Below are positions 17,504-24,784 of a stretch of DNA of 64,000 nucleotides, piece after piece. The position numbers were made by a program, and so were the translations under genes. The DNA is from Emticicia agri. Lineage in GTDB: Bacteria > Bacteroidota > Bacteroidia > Cytophagales > Spirosomataceae. The number at the start of each line of letters is the position of its first letter. The first letter of the stretch is position 1. The stretch spans positions 207,007-271,006 of the forward strand of contig NZ_SEWF01000002.1 of the NCBI RefSeq assembly GCF_004168285.1, in the 5' to 3' direction. Below the pieces are notes generated by a model. That model did no database searches. It saw only the letters and a list, made by a program, of their open reading frames with translations, and was not told where the DNA came from.

Positions 17504-17867
17504 CGATTTAGACCTCAAAATGAGGATTCATGAAACTGCTTAGGATCGATATGCTTTGCCTGAAACCACTATGATGATAAAAATAAAGTAAAGAAATCTT
17601 TATAAATTATACCAATCAGTATTAAACCAAGTTGACTATTTTTTGTCTAAAAAGTATATTTCCACAAATTCAAATCCTGTTCAGGTTAAAGATAATTGGT
17701 GTAGGAAAAAGAGGCATTTTCCCTCCCTGTTTTTTAACATTCTTTAACAGAATAATGAGCTAATCAACAAACTGATTTGGATTAAATTTCGTTAATATAG
17801 TATAGTTTAATGTTAATATAATATAGTAAATCCAAGCGTTACAATAAATTTCAAGAGTAAAGGAAAG
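17504..17867. other. Intergenic region with DUF4136 promoter zone
   Basis: The 364 bases hold no supported gene. A small hairpin (CCTCA AAA TGAGG) lies near 17513-17526 without a T-tract. The notable content is a pair of 16-bp direct repeats just before the DUF4136 gene, listed separately. Confidence 0.6.
17791..17827 (+). promoter_or_regulatory. 21-bp-spaced direct repeat upstream of DUF4136 gene
   Basis: GTTAATATAGTATAGT (17791-17806) and GTTAATATAATATAGT (17812-17827) match at 15 of 16 positions with a 21-base period, two turns of the helix. This is the geometry of dimeric activators such as LytTR or AraC types. A near-consensus -7 box TAAATTTC follows about 20 bases later. Confidence 0.45.
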
Positions 17868-18431
17868 ATGAAGGAACTGTTTAAAAAGGCCTTACTCATC
17901 GGGATGATTGGGTTAGGCATTTCAAGCGCAAAAGCACAGGTAAGTACACATAAAGACCCAACTGCTGATTTCGGTGATTATCGTTCGTTTGCATGGATTC
18001 AACCGGATATTCAGACACAGAATCCGCAATACAACAATCACCTGATTACTAAAAATATTCAGGCAAACGTTGATGAGATTTTGTTGAAGAAGGGTATGAA
18101 TATCAATACAAAGAAACCGGACTTGTTGTTGAGGTTCCATACTGATACTGAGAAAGAAACCACTCGTGGTTTTTACAGTCCAATGCGTCCGATGATTGGA
18201 TATACCCGTGTGGGTAGATTTATAGTACCATATAATATGGGATATTATGGTGGAGGTTATTCTGCACCTTATTCATATACCAAAGGTACTTTAGTGATTG
18301 ATGCCATTGATGCTAAAACCAATAAACTGGTTTGGCAGGGAAGTATTTCAGCGGCCTTGAATGATCGTAAAATCGACAAGCAGATTGAAAAGGGTGTCAG
18401 CAAAATCATGAAGAAATATCCGACATCGTAA
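17868..18431 (+). CDS. DUF4136 secreted/periplasmic protein
   Basis: A 187-residue exported protein: signal peptide MKELFKKALLIGMIGLGISSAKAQ cut after AQ. The mature part shows the DUF4136 pattern: DFGDYRSFAWIQPD at the start, KPDLLLRFHTDTEKE in the middle, a Tyr/Gly-rich loop NMGYYGGGYSAPYSYTKG, and TLVIDAIDAKTNKLVWQGSISAAL toward the end. The last motif is the family hallmark. Molecular function is unknown; members are small envelope proteins, often lipoproteins, though no lipobox is present here. Preceded by a 21-bp-spaced direct repeat and followed by a strong terminator, so it is monocistronic. Confidence 0.88.
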   Translation: MKELFKKALLIGMIGLGISSAKAQVSTHKDPTADFGDYRSFAWIQPDIQTQNPQYNNHLITKNIQANVDEILLKKGMNINTKKPDLLLRFHTDTEKETTRGFYSPMRPMIGYTRVGRFIVPYNMGYYGGGYSAPYSYTKGTLVIDAIDAKTNKLVWQGSISAALNDRKIDKQIEKGVSKIMKKYPTS

Positions 18432-18462
18432 TCTCATTTGCGTTCGTCAAACTGCATACGCA

Positions 18463-18501
18463 AAAGGGAATGTGCCAAACGGTATGTTCCCTTTTTTGTT
18501 G
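18463..18501 (+). terminator. Intrinsic terminator, copy 1 of an identical 39-bp pair
   Basis: AAGGGAATGTGCC pairs with GGTATGTTCCCTT (13 pairs, three of them G-U) around loop AAAC, followed by TTTTTT. The whole 39-bp block recurs without change at 19239-19277. Confidence 0.92.
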
Positions 18502-18526
18502 GCTTAAAGTCTTTATGTTATCTTTG
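18495..18526 (+). promoter_or_regulatory. Promoter of macro-domain gene, overlapping the terminator tail
   Basis: TTTG (18495-18498), 20 bases, TATCTTTG (18519-18526) matches the Bacteroidota consensus. The -33 element is built from the T-tract of the terminator before it. A start near 18533 supports ATG 18562 or 18589 as the translation start. Confidence 0.65.
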
Positions 18527-18588
18527 AAGGATAAAACCATTGCTACCATGCTGCGCGGGCAATGGAAAACTTTACTATTTATCATACA

Positions 18589-19188
18589 ATGAAAATTATT
18601 TTAGCTGCTGTTGACTACAGGCTGATAAGTGCCTGGAATACATTTTTTGGAGAAGAACCAAATGTGTCGATTATTGAAACAGACATTACACAACTTGCAT
18701 GTGATGCCATTGTGAGCCCTGCTAATTCTTTTGGTTTCATGGACGGAGGTCTTGACTATGCCCTCTCAGAAAGATTCGGTTGGGATTTGGAGAAAAAACT
18801 ACAACAACGCATCAAAGACCTGCCCGAAGGCGAGCTTTTGGTTGGACAGGCTATTGTACTGGAAACGGGCGATAGTACTATTCCTTTCCTGATTTCTGCG
18901 CCTACTATGCGTGTGCCGATGAATTTTAATATTGATACCTCTGTCAATGCTTATCTGGCAATGAAGGCTATTTTAATTAAAGCTAAAAATGAGCCTGGAA
19001 TTAATTTAGTTGCTATTCCCGGACTTTGTACAGGAGTAGGGCGAATGTCTCCGATGATTGCCGCAAGACAGATGTTTCAGGCATATAAAGAAATTATCTT
19101 AGGTGAAAGAATGGATTTTAAGAACTTTAGTGAGGCTCAGAAATACCAATGGAATATTAATCCGCAGAGTATGATTTATATACATTAA
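18589..19188 (+). CDS. Macro-domain (ADP-ribose-binding) protein
   Basis: A 199-residue cytoplasmic protein from ATG 18589 (MKIILAAVDYRL); an in-frame ATG at 18562 would add nine residues and cannot be excluded. The macro domain is shown by ITQLACDAIVSPANSFGFMDGGLDYALSE near residue 30, where the Asn-Ser and the Gly-rich loop contact ADP-ribose, and by IPGLCTGVGRMSP near residue 148, the second phosphate loop. The form resembles the stand-alone bacterial macro proteins that begin directly with MKI and lack further domains. Possible roles: hydrolysis of ADP-ribose adducts or of Appr-1''-phosphate. It lies between two identical terminators, so it forms a self-contained cassette with its own promoter. 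Confidence 0.87.
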   Translation: MKIILAAVDYRLISAWNTFFGEEPNVSIIETDITQLACDAIVSPANSFGFMDGGLDYALSERFGWDLEKKLQQRIKDLPEGELLVGQAIVLETGDSTIPFLISAPTMRVPMNFNIDTSVNAYLAMKAILIKAKNEPGINLVAIPGLCTGVGRMSPMIAARQMFQAYKEIILGERMDFKNFSEAQKYQWNINPQSMIYIH

Positions 19189-19209
19189 TTCTATGCGGTT
19201 AGTCGTATG

Positions 19210-19232
19210 GACGATTTGAAAAATCGTGATAC
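19210..19232 (+). repeat. REP-like repeat, copy C
   Basis: Third copy of the 23-bp unit; identical to copy B (6930-6952) except one base after the core palindrome (G instead of T). It sits between the macro-gene stop codon and the second 39-bp terminator, the usual intergenic position of REP elements. Confidence 0.78.
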
Positions 19233-19238
19233 ATGTAG

Positions 19239-19277
19239 AAAGGGAATGTGCCAAACGGTATGTTCCCTTTTTTGTTG
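19239..19277 (+). terminator. Intrinsic terminator, copy 2 of an identical 39-bp pair
   Basis: Same 39 bases as 18463-18501, ending the macro-domain gene. The stem is 13 pairs with loop AAAC, followed by six T. Confidence 0.92.
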
Positions 19278-19306
19278 TTCAGTTTTTATGTGGTTGTTGT
19301 TTGACT

Positions 19307-19348
19307 AAAATAAAATTTAGATTAATCTAAATTTTATTTTTATATTTG
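19307..19348 (+). promoter_or_regulatory. 34-bp perfect palindrome plus -7 box
   Basis: Bases 19307-19340 are a perfect 34-bp palindrome (left half AAAATAAAATTTAGATT). It is followed directly by TATATTTG (19341-19348), a full -7 box, so the palindrome covers the -33 region. The centre TTAGATTAATCTAA resembles DtxR/MntR-family operators (TTAGnnTAnnCTAA), which is inference only. Confidence 0.65.
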
Positions 19349-19365
19349 TGGAAAAATATGAAACA

Positions 19366-20187
19366 ATGATACATTCAATAAAAACACTATCAAAAAAAAG
19401 CATTCTCTTTGCCATTGGTTATGTGGTTATCAAATGGCTGATTATTTTAAGTGTGGGTGCTTATTTAGCTAAACAAGGCTTATGGAAAAATGAATACCTG
19501 TTTATATTACCTCTGATAGCTGGTTCGGTAGGTCTTTTTAGATACCTCAAAAAAGAGCCACCTTATAAACGCTATTTCAGAAAAGCACTTGATAGCTTCT
19601 ATCCAAAATATGCCAAGGAATTAGCAGACGATATTGATGCCCAATACAAGGAATTAAAAGAAGACGTCAGTTTTGCTAAAACATCAGCTAATCCGATGGA
19701 CAGGCGACTTGATTTATCAGCTTATTTTCTGGCATTAATTATAGTATTAGATAAAGCAGGGGAAAGTTTTGAAAAAATAAGAGAAGTAGCTCTTTTTACC
19801 ATTACAGAATATCTACGCCCTAAAACCCAGTGGCAGGCGGTTTTAAAAAAATTACCCGTTAAACTGGTAAGAACCACTTTTGGCAGATATATGATTAAAG
19901 CTTTTGCAAAAAAGGTCGGGCAGAGAGGAAACCCTGAAGGTTTTGTTGCCCATATTATTACCGATAAAAAACAGACAAACGGCTTGGGCTATGGCGTTGA
20001 TATTATAGAATGTGGTATCTGTAAACTTTTCAAAAAACATAATTACCAGAAATACGTCTCAATTTTGTGCGAGGTTGATAAATATACAACCAGTTTAGCA
20101 GGGTTATCCATGATACGCACTGATACTATTGCTAACGGGGCGAGTAAATGTGATTTCAGGTATCAAATAAATCTGAAAATTCTATGA
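19366..20187 (+). CDS. ATC-hydrolase-like membrane-anchored protein
   Basis: A 273-residue protein. ATG 19366 is preferred because the upstream GTG 19348 is the last base of the -7 box. Two hydrophobic helices (SILFAIGYVVIKWLIILSVGAYL; YLFILPLIAGSVGLF, residues about 10-60) anchor it. The C-terminal half shows the pattern of the L-2-amino-thiazoline-4-carboxylic acid hydrolase family: ECGICKLFKKHNY, LCEVDKY, MIRTDTIANGASKCDF, with conserved Cys and Asp residues in order. Most members have unproven substrates and lack the membrane segment, so the enzyme name is only a family label. A palindromic operator at its promoter suggests it is tightly regulated. No clear operon partner, although the next gene is 60 bases downstream. 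Confidence 0.68.
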   Translation: MIHSIKTLSKKSILFAIGYVVIKWLIILSVGAYLAKQGLWKNEYLFILPLIAGSVGLFRYLKKEPPYKRYFRKALDSFYPKYAKELADDIDAQYKELKEDVSFAKTSANPMDRRLDLSAYFLALIIVLDKAGESFEKIREVALFTITEYLRPKTQWQAVLKKLPVKLVRTTFGRYMIKAFAKKVGQRGNPEGFVAHIITDKKQTNGLGYGVDIIECGICKLFKKHNYQKYVSILCEVDKYTTSLAGLSMIRTDTIANGASKCDFRYQINLKIL

Positions 20188-20247
20188 GTTGAAATGATAG
20201 AAATTGCTACATTGAAGTACTTTCTATATTAGATGTGACTTCTTCTT

Positions 20248-20757
20248 ATGTCAAGCAAAATTTCAAAAATAGCAGTCAGTAATATTGTTGACCGTCTATG
20301 TCTTATACTTTTTTCAATGAAAGTAATAAGCCTTTTAATTCCTGTTGAGTTCAAATCCTTTCAATTCAGAGAAGCCTTTAAATACTATCATAACTTAGGT
20401 TTAGTAGTTGCAATATTCGTGTGGCTTATGATTTATTTCTATCTTAAAAATGCCAATCTAAAAACATGGATTAAGGCACTTATAACAATTCCGATTCTTA
20501 TCATTTCTATTATAGCCTTTTCTATATTTGCTATCGGTCTTTGTAAAAATCGTGAAGTCCGTGATTTGTACATTAAAACAAATGGAAATGAAAAAATCGT
20601 AAAAAGAAGTTTTGACTGTGGCGCAACAACCGATAATGATTATGACATATTGTATTTAAAGCCAATTACGCCGCTATTCAATTTCAGATGGCCAGTTGAT
20701 ACAACAACTATTGATAAAAAAGAATGGCAACCTGTAATTAATAATAATAGGGAATAA
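20248..20757 (+). CDS. Hypothetical membrane protein
   Basis: A 169-residue protein of no family I recognise. It has three hydrophobic stretches: SNIVDRLCLILFSMKVISLLIP (about 10-31), NLGLVVAIFVWLMIYFYL (about 49-66) and WIKALITIPILIISIIAFSIFAIGL (about 73-97). A hydrophilic C-terminal tail of about 70 residues follows (NREVRDLYIKTNGNEKIV, KRSFDCGATTDNDYDILYLKPITP), probably exposed on one side of the membrane. Codon use resembles its AT-rich neighbours. It lies 60 bases after the ATC-hydrolase-like gene on the same strand and may share its transcript. Confidence 0.7.
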   Translation: MSSKISKIAVSNIVDRLCLILFSMKVISLLIPVEFKSFQFREAFKYYHNLGLVVAIFVWLMIYFYLKNANLKTWIKALITIPILIISIIAFSIFAIGLCKNREVRDLYIKTNGNEKIVKRSFDCGATTDNDYDILYLKPITPLFNFRWPVDTTTIDKKEWQPVINNNRE

Positions 20758-20809
20758 TGTTTCCTTTTTCCAAAAATTTGTATTTTTACGTATAGCTAAA
20801 ATACAAATT

Positions 20810-21424
20810 ATGAAAAACTTTACAAACTCCGTTCTTCGGTTTATACTGGGGCTTAAACGACCGTCCAGTAGTACCAATAAACGTTTGCTCCACAAAAATG
20901 GAGAAACGCTTTCATCTTTCATCATCCGTGAAGCAGTTGCGAAAGACATTGATGATTTAGTAACCCTGCATATCCAGACCTGGTACGAAACCTATTCTAA
21001 TTCAAAACATAAACTATCCCGTGAGTATATCCATCGGCACTGGAAAGATTTTTTCAGTCGAACAAATGAGGGGTGGTTTTGTTTTGTTATTGAAAATACC
21101 CATACAAATCGGCTGATAGGGTATGCCAAAGGCAAGCCATATGCCTCAGGAGACCTGCCTGATTATGCAGGCGAACTCAATAAGATTTATGTACTAAGAA
21201 ACTATCAGCGATTAGGCTTTGGTGCTAAATTGGTAGGGCATGTTTCCAGGCGTTTCCTTGATAATGGCATTGCTTCAATGGTTTTGTTTGGCGTTCCCGA
21301 AAATCCTTCCTGTGGGTTTCATGAGGCTATGGGCGGAAAAAGATTGTATGGTGCTAACCGGCAATTTCATGGAGGGTATGGTTGGAAAGATTTACAGAAA
21401 GTAGCAGAAACAACCCCTATTTAG
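20810..21424 (+). CDS. GNAT-family N-acetyltransferase
   Basis: A 204-residue acetyltransferase with about 38 extra N-terminal residues (basic, FTNSVLRFILGLKRPSSS) before the GNAT core begins at FIIREAVAKDIDDLVTLHIQTWYETY. The acetyl-CoA loop is YQRLGFGAKLVGHVSRRF (about residue 140), after ELNKIYVLRN. The typical motif WYETY at helix 1 places it with the 'ribosomal-protein/general' GNATs often annotated as YhfO-like. The substrate is not readable. It starts 52 bases after the preceding membrane-protein gene. Confidence 0.85.
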   Translation: MKNFTNSVLRFILGLKRPSSSTNKRLLHKNGETLSSFIIREAVAKDIDDLVTLHIQTWYETYSNSKHKLSREYIHRHWKDFFSRTNEGWFCFVIENTHTNRLIGYAKGKPYASGDLPDYAGELNKIYVLRNYQRLGFGAKLVGHVSRRFLDNGIASMVLFGVPENPSCGFHEAMGGKRLYGANRQFHGGYGWKDLQKVAETTPI

Positions 21425-21633
21425 ATCAATAGAGCAATCAATGAATAAAAGAATATTTCATGTTCACACACAAATAACAGGATTATGATTCAGCCGAACG
21501 AAATGAAAGCAGAGCGACCTATGGAGATTGCTAAACGATTAAGAAACCGTTTTATAAAGTAGAGGCATTGAAATCCGAAACAAAAAAGGTTTCAGATGCG
21601 TTAGCAGAGAGTCGGATTATTAAAATGGGTTAG
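21425..21633 (+). other. Intergenic stretch with possible decayed coding remnants
   Basis: Two short open stretches in different frames abut here: MIQPNEMKAERPMEIAKRL to a stop at 21560, and ALKSETKKVSDALAESRI to a stop at 21631, immediately before the next start. They look coding-like (codon use, charged helical composition) but match no family I recognise. Treat as a weak pseudogene candidate. Confidence 0.25.
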
Positions 21634-22530
21634 ATGTTTCAGTCGGTGATAAAAGGGTTTTTCTTTGGTAACTATTTTTATGGGATATGTGCCGTAGCGC
21701 TTTCAATAGAAGCGGCCTTGCAACAGGAATATCCATTGAATAAACCCTATTATTATGGACTGGTCTTTGCGCTTACAGTCTGGTTTTATACATTAGCTTA
21801 CATTACCGACCCCGCTTTAAGCTCGTCTAAAAATCCAAGAACTAACTGGTATATTCAGCATAAGACTTTTGTTAAATACAGTCAGTTATTTTGCCTGTTA
21901 CTTGGTATCATCGTAGGTCTCTATATTGTTTATACTTATTGGCACGAGTTATGGCATATTCGCCTCAATCAACTAATTCCTTTATTACTGACGCCATTAG
22001 CTGCTATATTTTATTATGGTCTTAGTTTCTTACCCAGATACAATTTAAGAAAAATAGGCTGGCTCAAACCTTTTGTCATAGGTTTTACATGGGCAGGGCT
22101 TATTACCATTGCACCTATTATTTTTTATAACCTTACCCACCAGAGCGGGCAGGGTATCAGTCCAATAGGGTGGTGGTTACTGCTGAAAAATTTCATGTTT
22201 GTATCTGTCTTGTGTATTATGTTTGATATTAAAGACTATGCTACTGATTCTAACCATAATGTTAAAACCTTTGTGGTAAAGAAAGGGCTCAGGTTTACTA
22301 TTTTTAGTATTATTCTGCCTTTAACCATTGCCGGATTAATAAGTTTTCTGATTTTTGGTACTTTTAACCATTTCTCACAAACAAGACTTATCCTGAATGT
22401 ACTGCCTTTTGTAGCTATGATAAGCGTATGTTATGCTTTGAAGGAAAGGCGGAATATATTTTTCTACCTCATTATCATTGATGGGCTGATGTTTTTCAAA
22501 GCTGCTTGTGGAATTATTGCTTCTTTATAA
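21634..22530 (+). CDS. UbiA-like integral membrane prenyltransferase homologue
   Basis: A 298-residue polytopic protein with about eight to nine membrane helices. The loop MFDIKDYATDSNHNVKTFVVKKG (about residues 190-213) matches the second Asp-rich motif of UbiA-superfamily prenyltransferases (DxxDxxxDxxxxxKTxxxxxG). The first motif, normally NDxxDxxxD in loop 2-3, is degenerate here (YITDPALSSSKNPRTNW), so catalysis is uncertain. Related Bacteroidota proteins are annotated only as UbiA family. Quinone or menaquinone-type side-chain transfer is one possibility, but the degenerate first motif argues for another lipid substrate or none. It begins right after a stop codon and has no close co-directional neighbour downstream. 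Confidence 0.68.
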   Translation: MFQSVIKGFFFGNYFYGICAVALSIEAALQQEYPLNKPYYYGLVFALTVWFYTLAYITDPALSSSKNPRTNWYIQHKTFVKYSQLFCLLLGIIVGLYIVYTYWHELWHIRLNQLIPLLLTPLAAIFYYGLSFLPRYNLRKIGWLKPFVIGFTWAGLITIAPIIFYNLTHQSGQGISPIGWWLLLKNFMFVSVLCIMFDIKDYATDSNHNVKTFVVKKGLRFTIFSIILPLTIAGLISFLIFGTFNHFSQTRLILNVLPFVAMISVCYALKERRNIFFYLIIIDGLMFFKAACGIIASL

Positions 22531-22551
22531 ATGTGAAGTCGGAGTGAAAAA

Positions 22552-22950
22552 TTATTTTTCTCTGAAAATGATAAAGCCATTATCCACTTTTTCCATTCCT
22601 ATTTTCGGATAATACTCCATAGCTGTTGGTACTGATAGCAGCAAAACCATTGATTGTTCGCCTGCTTTTTCTTTGGTAAGTTTTACCAATTGCTTTCCGA
22701 TACCAGACGCTTTATAGTCTTTCCGTACAGCTAAATCGGCCAGATAACAGCACCATACCCAGTCGGTAATTGCACGTGAAACACCAATCAGCAATTCGTT
22801 ATCCCAGGCTGTAACTATTAAGTTGGCATTGGCATACATTTTGCCAATTCGTTCAGTATCGTGCGTAGGTCTGGGTAATCCGGCATTTTCGTATAGCTCA
22901 ATAATTTGTTCGGAAGTGGGTATTACATCGGTTTTGTAGATGAGCGGCAT
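22552..22950 (-). CDS. GNAT-family N-acetyltransferase
   Basis: A 132-residue compact acetyltransferase. The acetyl-CoA loop is DYKASGIGKQLVKLTKE (about residues 80-96), following the beta-4 segment CCYLADLAVRKDY; VPTAMEYYPKIGMEKVDNGF is the C-terminal motif B. The sequence closely follows small Bacteroidota/Firmicutes GNATs that have no assigned substrate. Convergent with the UbiA-like gene, only 21 bases between stops and no obvious terminator between them. Confidence 0.87.
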   Translation of the reverse strand: MPLIYKTDVIPTSEQIIELYENAGLPRPTHDTERIGKMYANANLIVTAWDNELLIGVSRAITDWVWCCYLADLAVRKDYKASGIGKQLVKLTKEKAGEQSMVLLLSVPTAMEYYPKIGMEKVDNGFIIFREK

Positions 22951-23110
22951 ATTAGTTTTTCCTTAAAAATGCTTTAAAATTCAGTAAACGTATAATAGTT
23001 AGTAAAAATACAAAATATTTATATTGAATGAGTTGAGCAGAATTATAGTGAAGAAAAATGCTGATAAAAAAAGAGAGAAAGATTAAAAAAGTAGAAAATT
23101 AACCGGAACT

Positions 23111-23142
23111 ATTGTAATAGCGAGTGCTTGGCTGTATATTTG
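23111..23142 (+). promoter_or_regulatory. Promoter of an orphan short transcript
   Basis: ATTG (23111-23114), 20 bases, TATATTTG (23135-23142): a full-consensus -7 box with good spacing. The next strong signal downstream is a terminator at 23226-23279, not a known gene. Confidence 0.6.
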
Positions 23143-23147
23143 CACCA

Positions 23148-23280
23148 GGAATAAACCCTTACCTGAACTAAAAAAAACTAACAATCACTGATGAATATAC
23201 GTTTCAGATGCGTGTATAATCTTGCAAAAATACCATTCCAGCTCTATCACCATACGTGAATTGCGGAATGGTATTTTTTG
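23148..23280 (+). ncRNA. Candidate small RNA or leader-peptide transcript upstream of ACIII
   Basis: A transcript of about 130 bases is bounded by a consensus promoter (23111-23142) and a perfect 14-bp terminator. It contains a 22-codon frame, 23191-23259 (starts MNIRFRCVYN, ends LYHHT), whose last third forms the left arm and loop of the terminator. That overlap is the layout of transcription attenuation, but a separate promoter for the ACIII operon lies after the terminator, so a stand-alone sRNA or microprotein fits equally well. No known RNA family recognised. Confidence 0.45.
23226..23279 (+). terminator. Strong terminator of the orphan transcript
   Basis: AAAAATACCATTCC (23226-23239) pairs perfectly with GGAATGGTATTTTT (23265-23278), 14 pairs with a 25-base loop, ending in a T-run. 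Symmetric A/T flanks let it work on either strand, but no minus-strand gene ends here. Confidence 0.82.
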
Positions 23281-23365
23281 TTAAATTACTTGTAATCAGG
23301 TGTTTATGTTTTTATTTAAAATTATTCTAAATTACTGTAAAAAATAAAAAAAGTTAAAAAACCTA

Positions 23366-23396
23366 TTTGATTGAAAACAATCGTGGCGTAGTTTTG
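23366..23396 (+). promoter_or_regulatory. Promoter of the ACIII-oxidase operon
   Basis: TTTG (23366-23369), 19 bases, TAGTTTTG (23389-23396) fits the Bacteroidota consensus. The predicted start near 23403 leaves a 30-base leader before actA ATG 23433. Confidence 0.72.
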
Positions 23397-23432
23397 CAGT
23401 CAGAAAATTAGGTTATACTACTTACATATAAT

Positions 23433-24680
23433 ATGATTCGTAATTTTTATAAATCACTTTTAGCTCTTGCTGTTGTTGTTACAATTTCTTTCAGCAACGC
23501 ATTTGCACAAGATTCAACAGCTACTACAGCAGCTCCTGCTGGGGGAGGCGATGCAGCAAAAGGAGAACAATTATTTAAAGGTAACTGTGCCCAATGTCAT
23601 GCTGCTACTAACGAACAAATAGTAGGACCTGGTTTGGCCGGAGTTGAATCTCGCAGAGATTTTGCCTGGCTTAAAAAATGGATTAACAATCCGATGGGTA
23701 TGGTGGCGAGTGGCGATAAGTATGCCAACGAAATCTTCAATAAGTTTAACAAAACCCAGATGACCGCTTTCCCGAACTTCACAGACGATGATGTGAAAGC
23801 AATTCTGGCGTATGTAACTCAGGTAAATGCGGCTCCTGCCCCTACAGCAAGCGCACCAGGAACTACTCCTGTAGCTCAAAGCGGTGATACCGGAAGCGGA
23901 AAGTTTGTGAATGTTATCCTGATTGCGTTGTTGGTAATTATGGGTCTGGTTTTAGTAGCCTTACTTGGAATTCTGCAATTGTTAAACAAACTGACAGATA
24001 AAACAGAAGGAGCCGAAACTACTTCGGGTAAATCTGTCGGTGAAAAATTACAGTCTGGCTTTAAAGATATTGTCGCTAACAGAACTGTTCGTATTGCCAT
24101 TACCTGGGTGTTTATTCTTTTAGCAACCAAAGCTACTTTCGATGGTCTTTATGGTATAGGTGTTCATCAGGGATATGCTCCTAAACAACCTATCTCTTTC
24201 TCTCATAAATTGCACGCAGGCGAAATGAAAATCAACTGTGCGTATTGTCACACAGGTGTATATAAAGGAAAACAATCGGGTATTCCTTCTGCCAATATCT
24301 GTATGAACTGCCACAATACTATTAAACGTGAGTCGCCTGAAATTCAGAAGATTTATACAGCTATCAAAGAAGATAAGCCAATTGAATGGGTACGTGTACA
24401 TAACCTGCCAGACCTTGCTTACTTCAACCACGCACAACATACCAATGTTGGTGGATTGGATTGTAAAAACTGCCACGGCGATATTGACAAGATGGAAGTT
24501 GTACAACAACGTTCTACGCTAACTATGGGCTGGTGTGTTGATTGTCACCGCAAAACCGAAGTAAACGGTAAAGATAATGCTTACTACGACAAGTTAATGG
24601 AAGCACATAGCGCTGTGAGTAAAGGAAGCATGAAAGTGGAAGATATAGGTGGATTAGAGTGTGCAAGATGCCACTATTAA
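23433..24680 (+). CDS. actA: ACIII subunit A, six-haem cytochrome c
   Basis: A 415-residue membrane-bound multihaem cytochrome, first gene of the ACIII operon. Signal peptide MIRNFYKSLLALAVVVTISFSNAFAQ. An N-terminal mono-haem domain (CAQCH, Cys52/Cys55/His56; Met ligand likely in QMTAFPNF) precedes a first membrane helix (about 157-183) and a second hydrophobic stretch (about 215-237). The C-terminal domain carries five CxxCH motifs: CAYCH, CMNCH, CKNCH, CVDCH and CARCH, the last three residues from the end. The pentahaem part is the standard ActA core that collects electrons from quinol oxidation on the periplasmic side; the added mono-haem domain makes six. The next gene starts about 100 bases downstream. 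Family assignment is firm from motifs plus operon. Confidence 0.95.
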   Translation: MIRNFYKSLLALAVVVTISFSNAFAQDSTATTAAPAGGGDAAKGEQLFKGNCAQCHAATNEQIVGPGLAGVESRRDFAWLKKWINNPMGMVASGDKYANEIFNKFNKTQMTAFPNFTDDDVKAILAYVTQVNAAPAPTASAPGTTPVAQSGDTGSGKFVNVILIALLVIMGLVLVALLGILQLLNKLTDKTEGAETTSGKSVGEKLQSGFKDIVANRTVRIAITWVFILLATKATFDGLYGIGVHQGYAPKQPISFSHKLHAGEMKINCAYCHTGVYKGKQSGIPSANICMNCHNTIKRESPEIQKIYTAIKEDKPIEWVRVHNLPDLAYFNHAQHTNVGGLDCKNCHGDIDKMEVVQQRSTLTMGWCVDCHRKTEVNGKDNAYYDKLMEAHSAVSKGSMKVEDIGGLECARCHY

Positions 24681-24784
24681 TCTTGAAATATAATCAGTAC
24701 AGTTTTAGAATAAATTAATCAAAAGATATTAAGTCCCTTTAATAAGGATTTAACATATAAATACTTAAATCAGCAGTTATGCTC

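Noticed and set aside
23571..24509. Several minus-strand frames opposite actA
   Set aside because: They overlap a strongly supported six-haem cytochrome and have no motifs or starts of their own.
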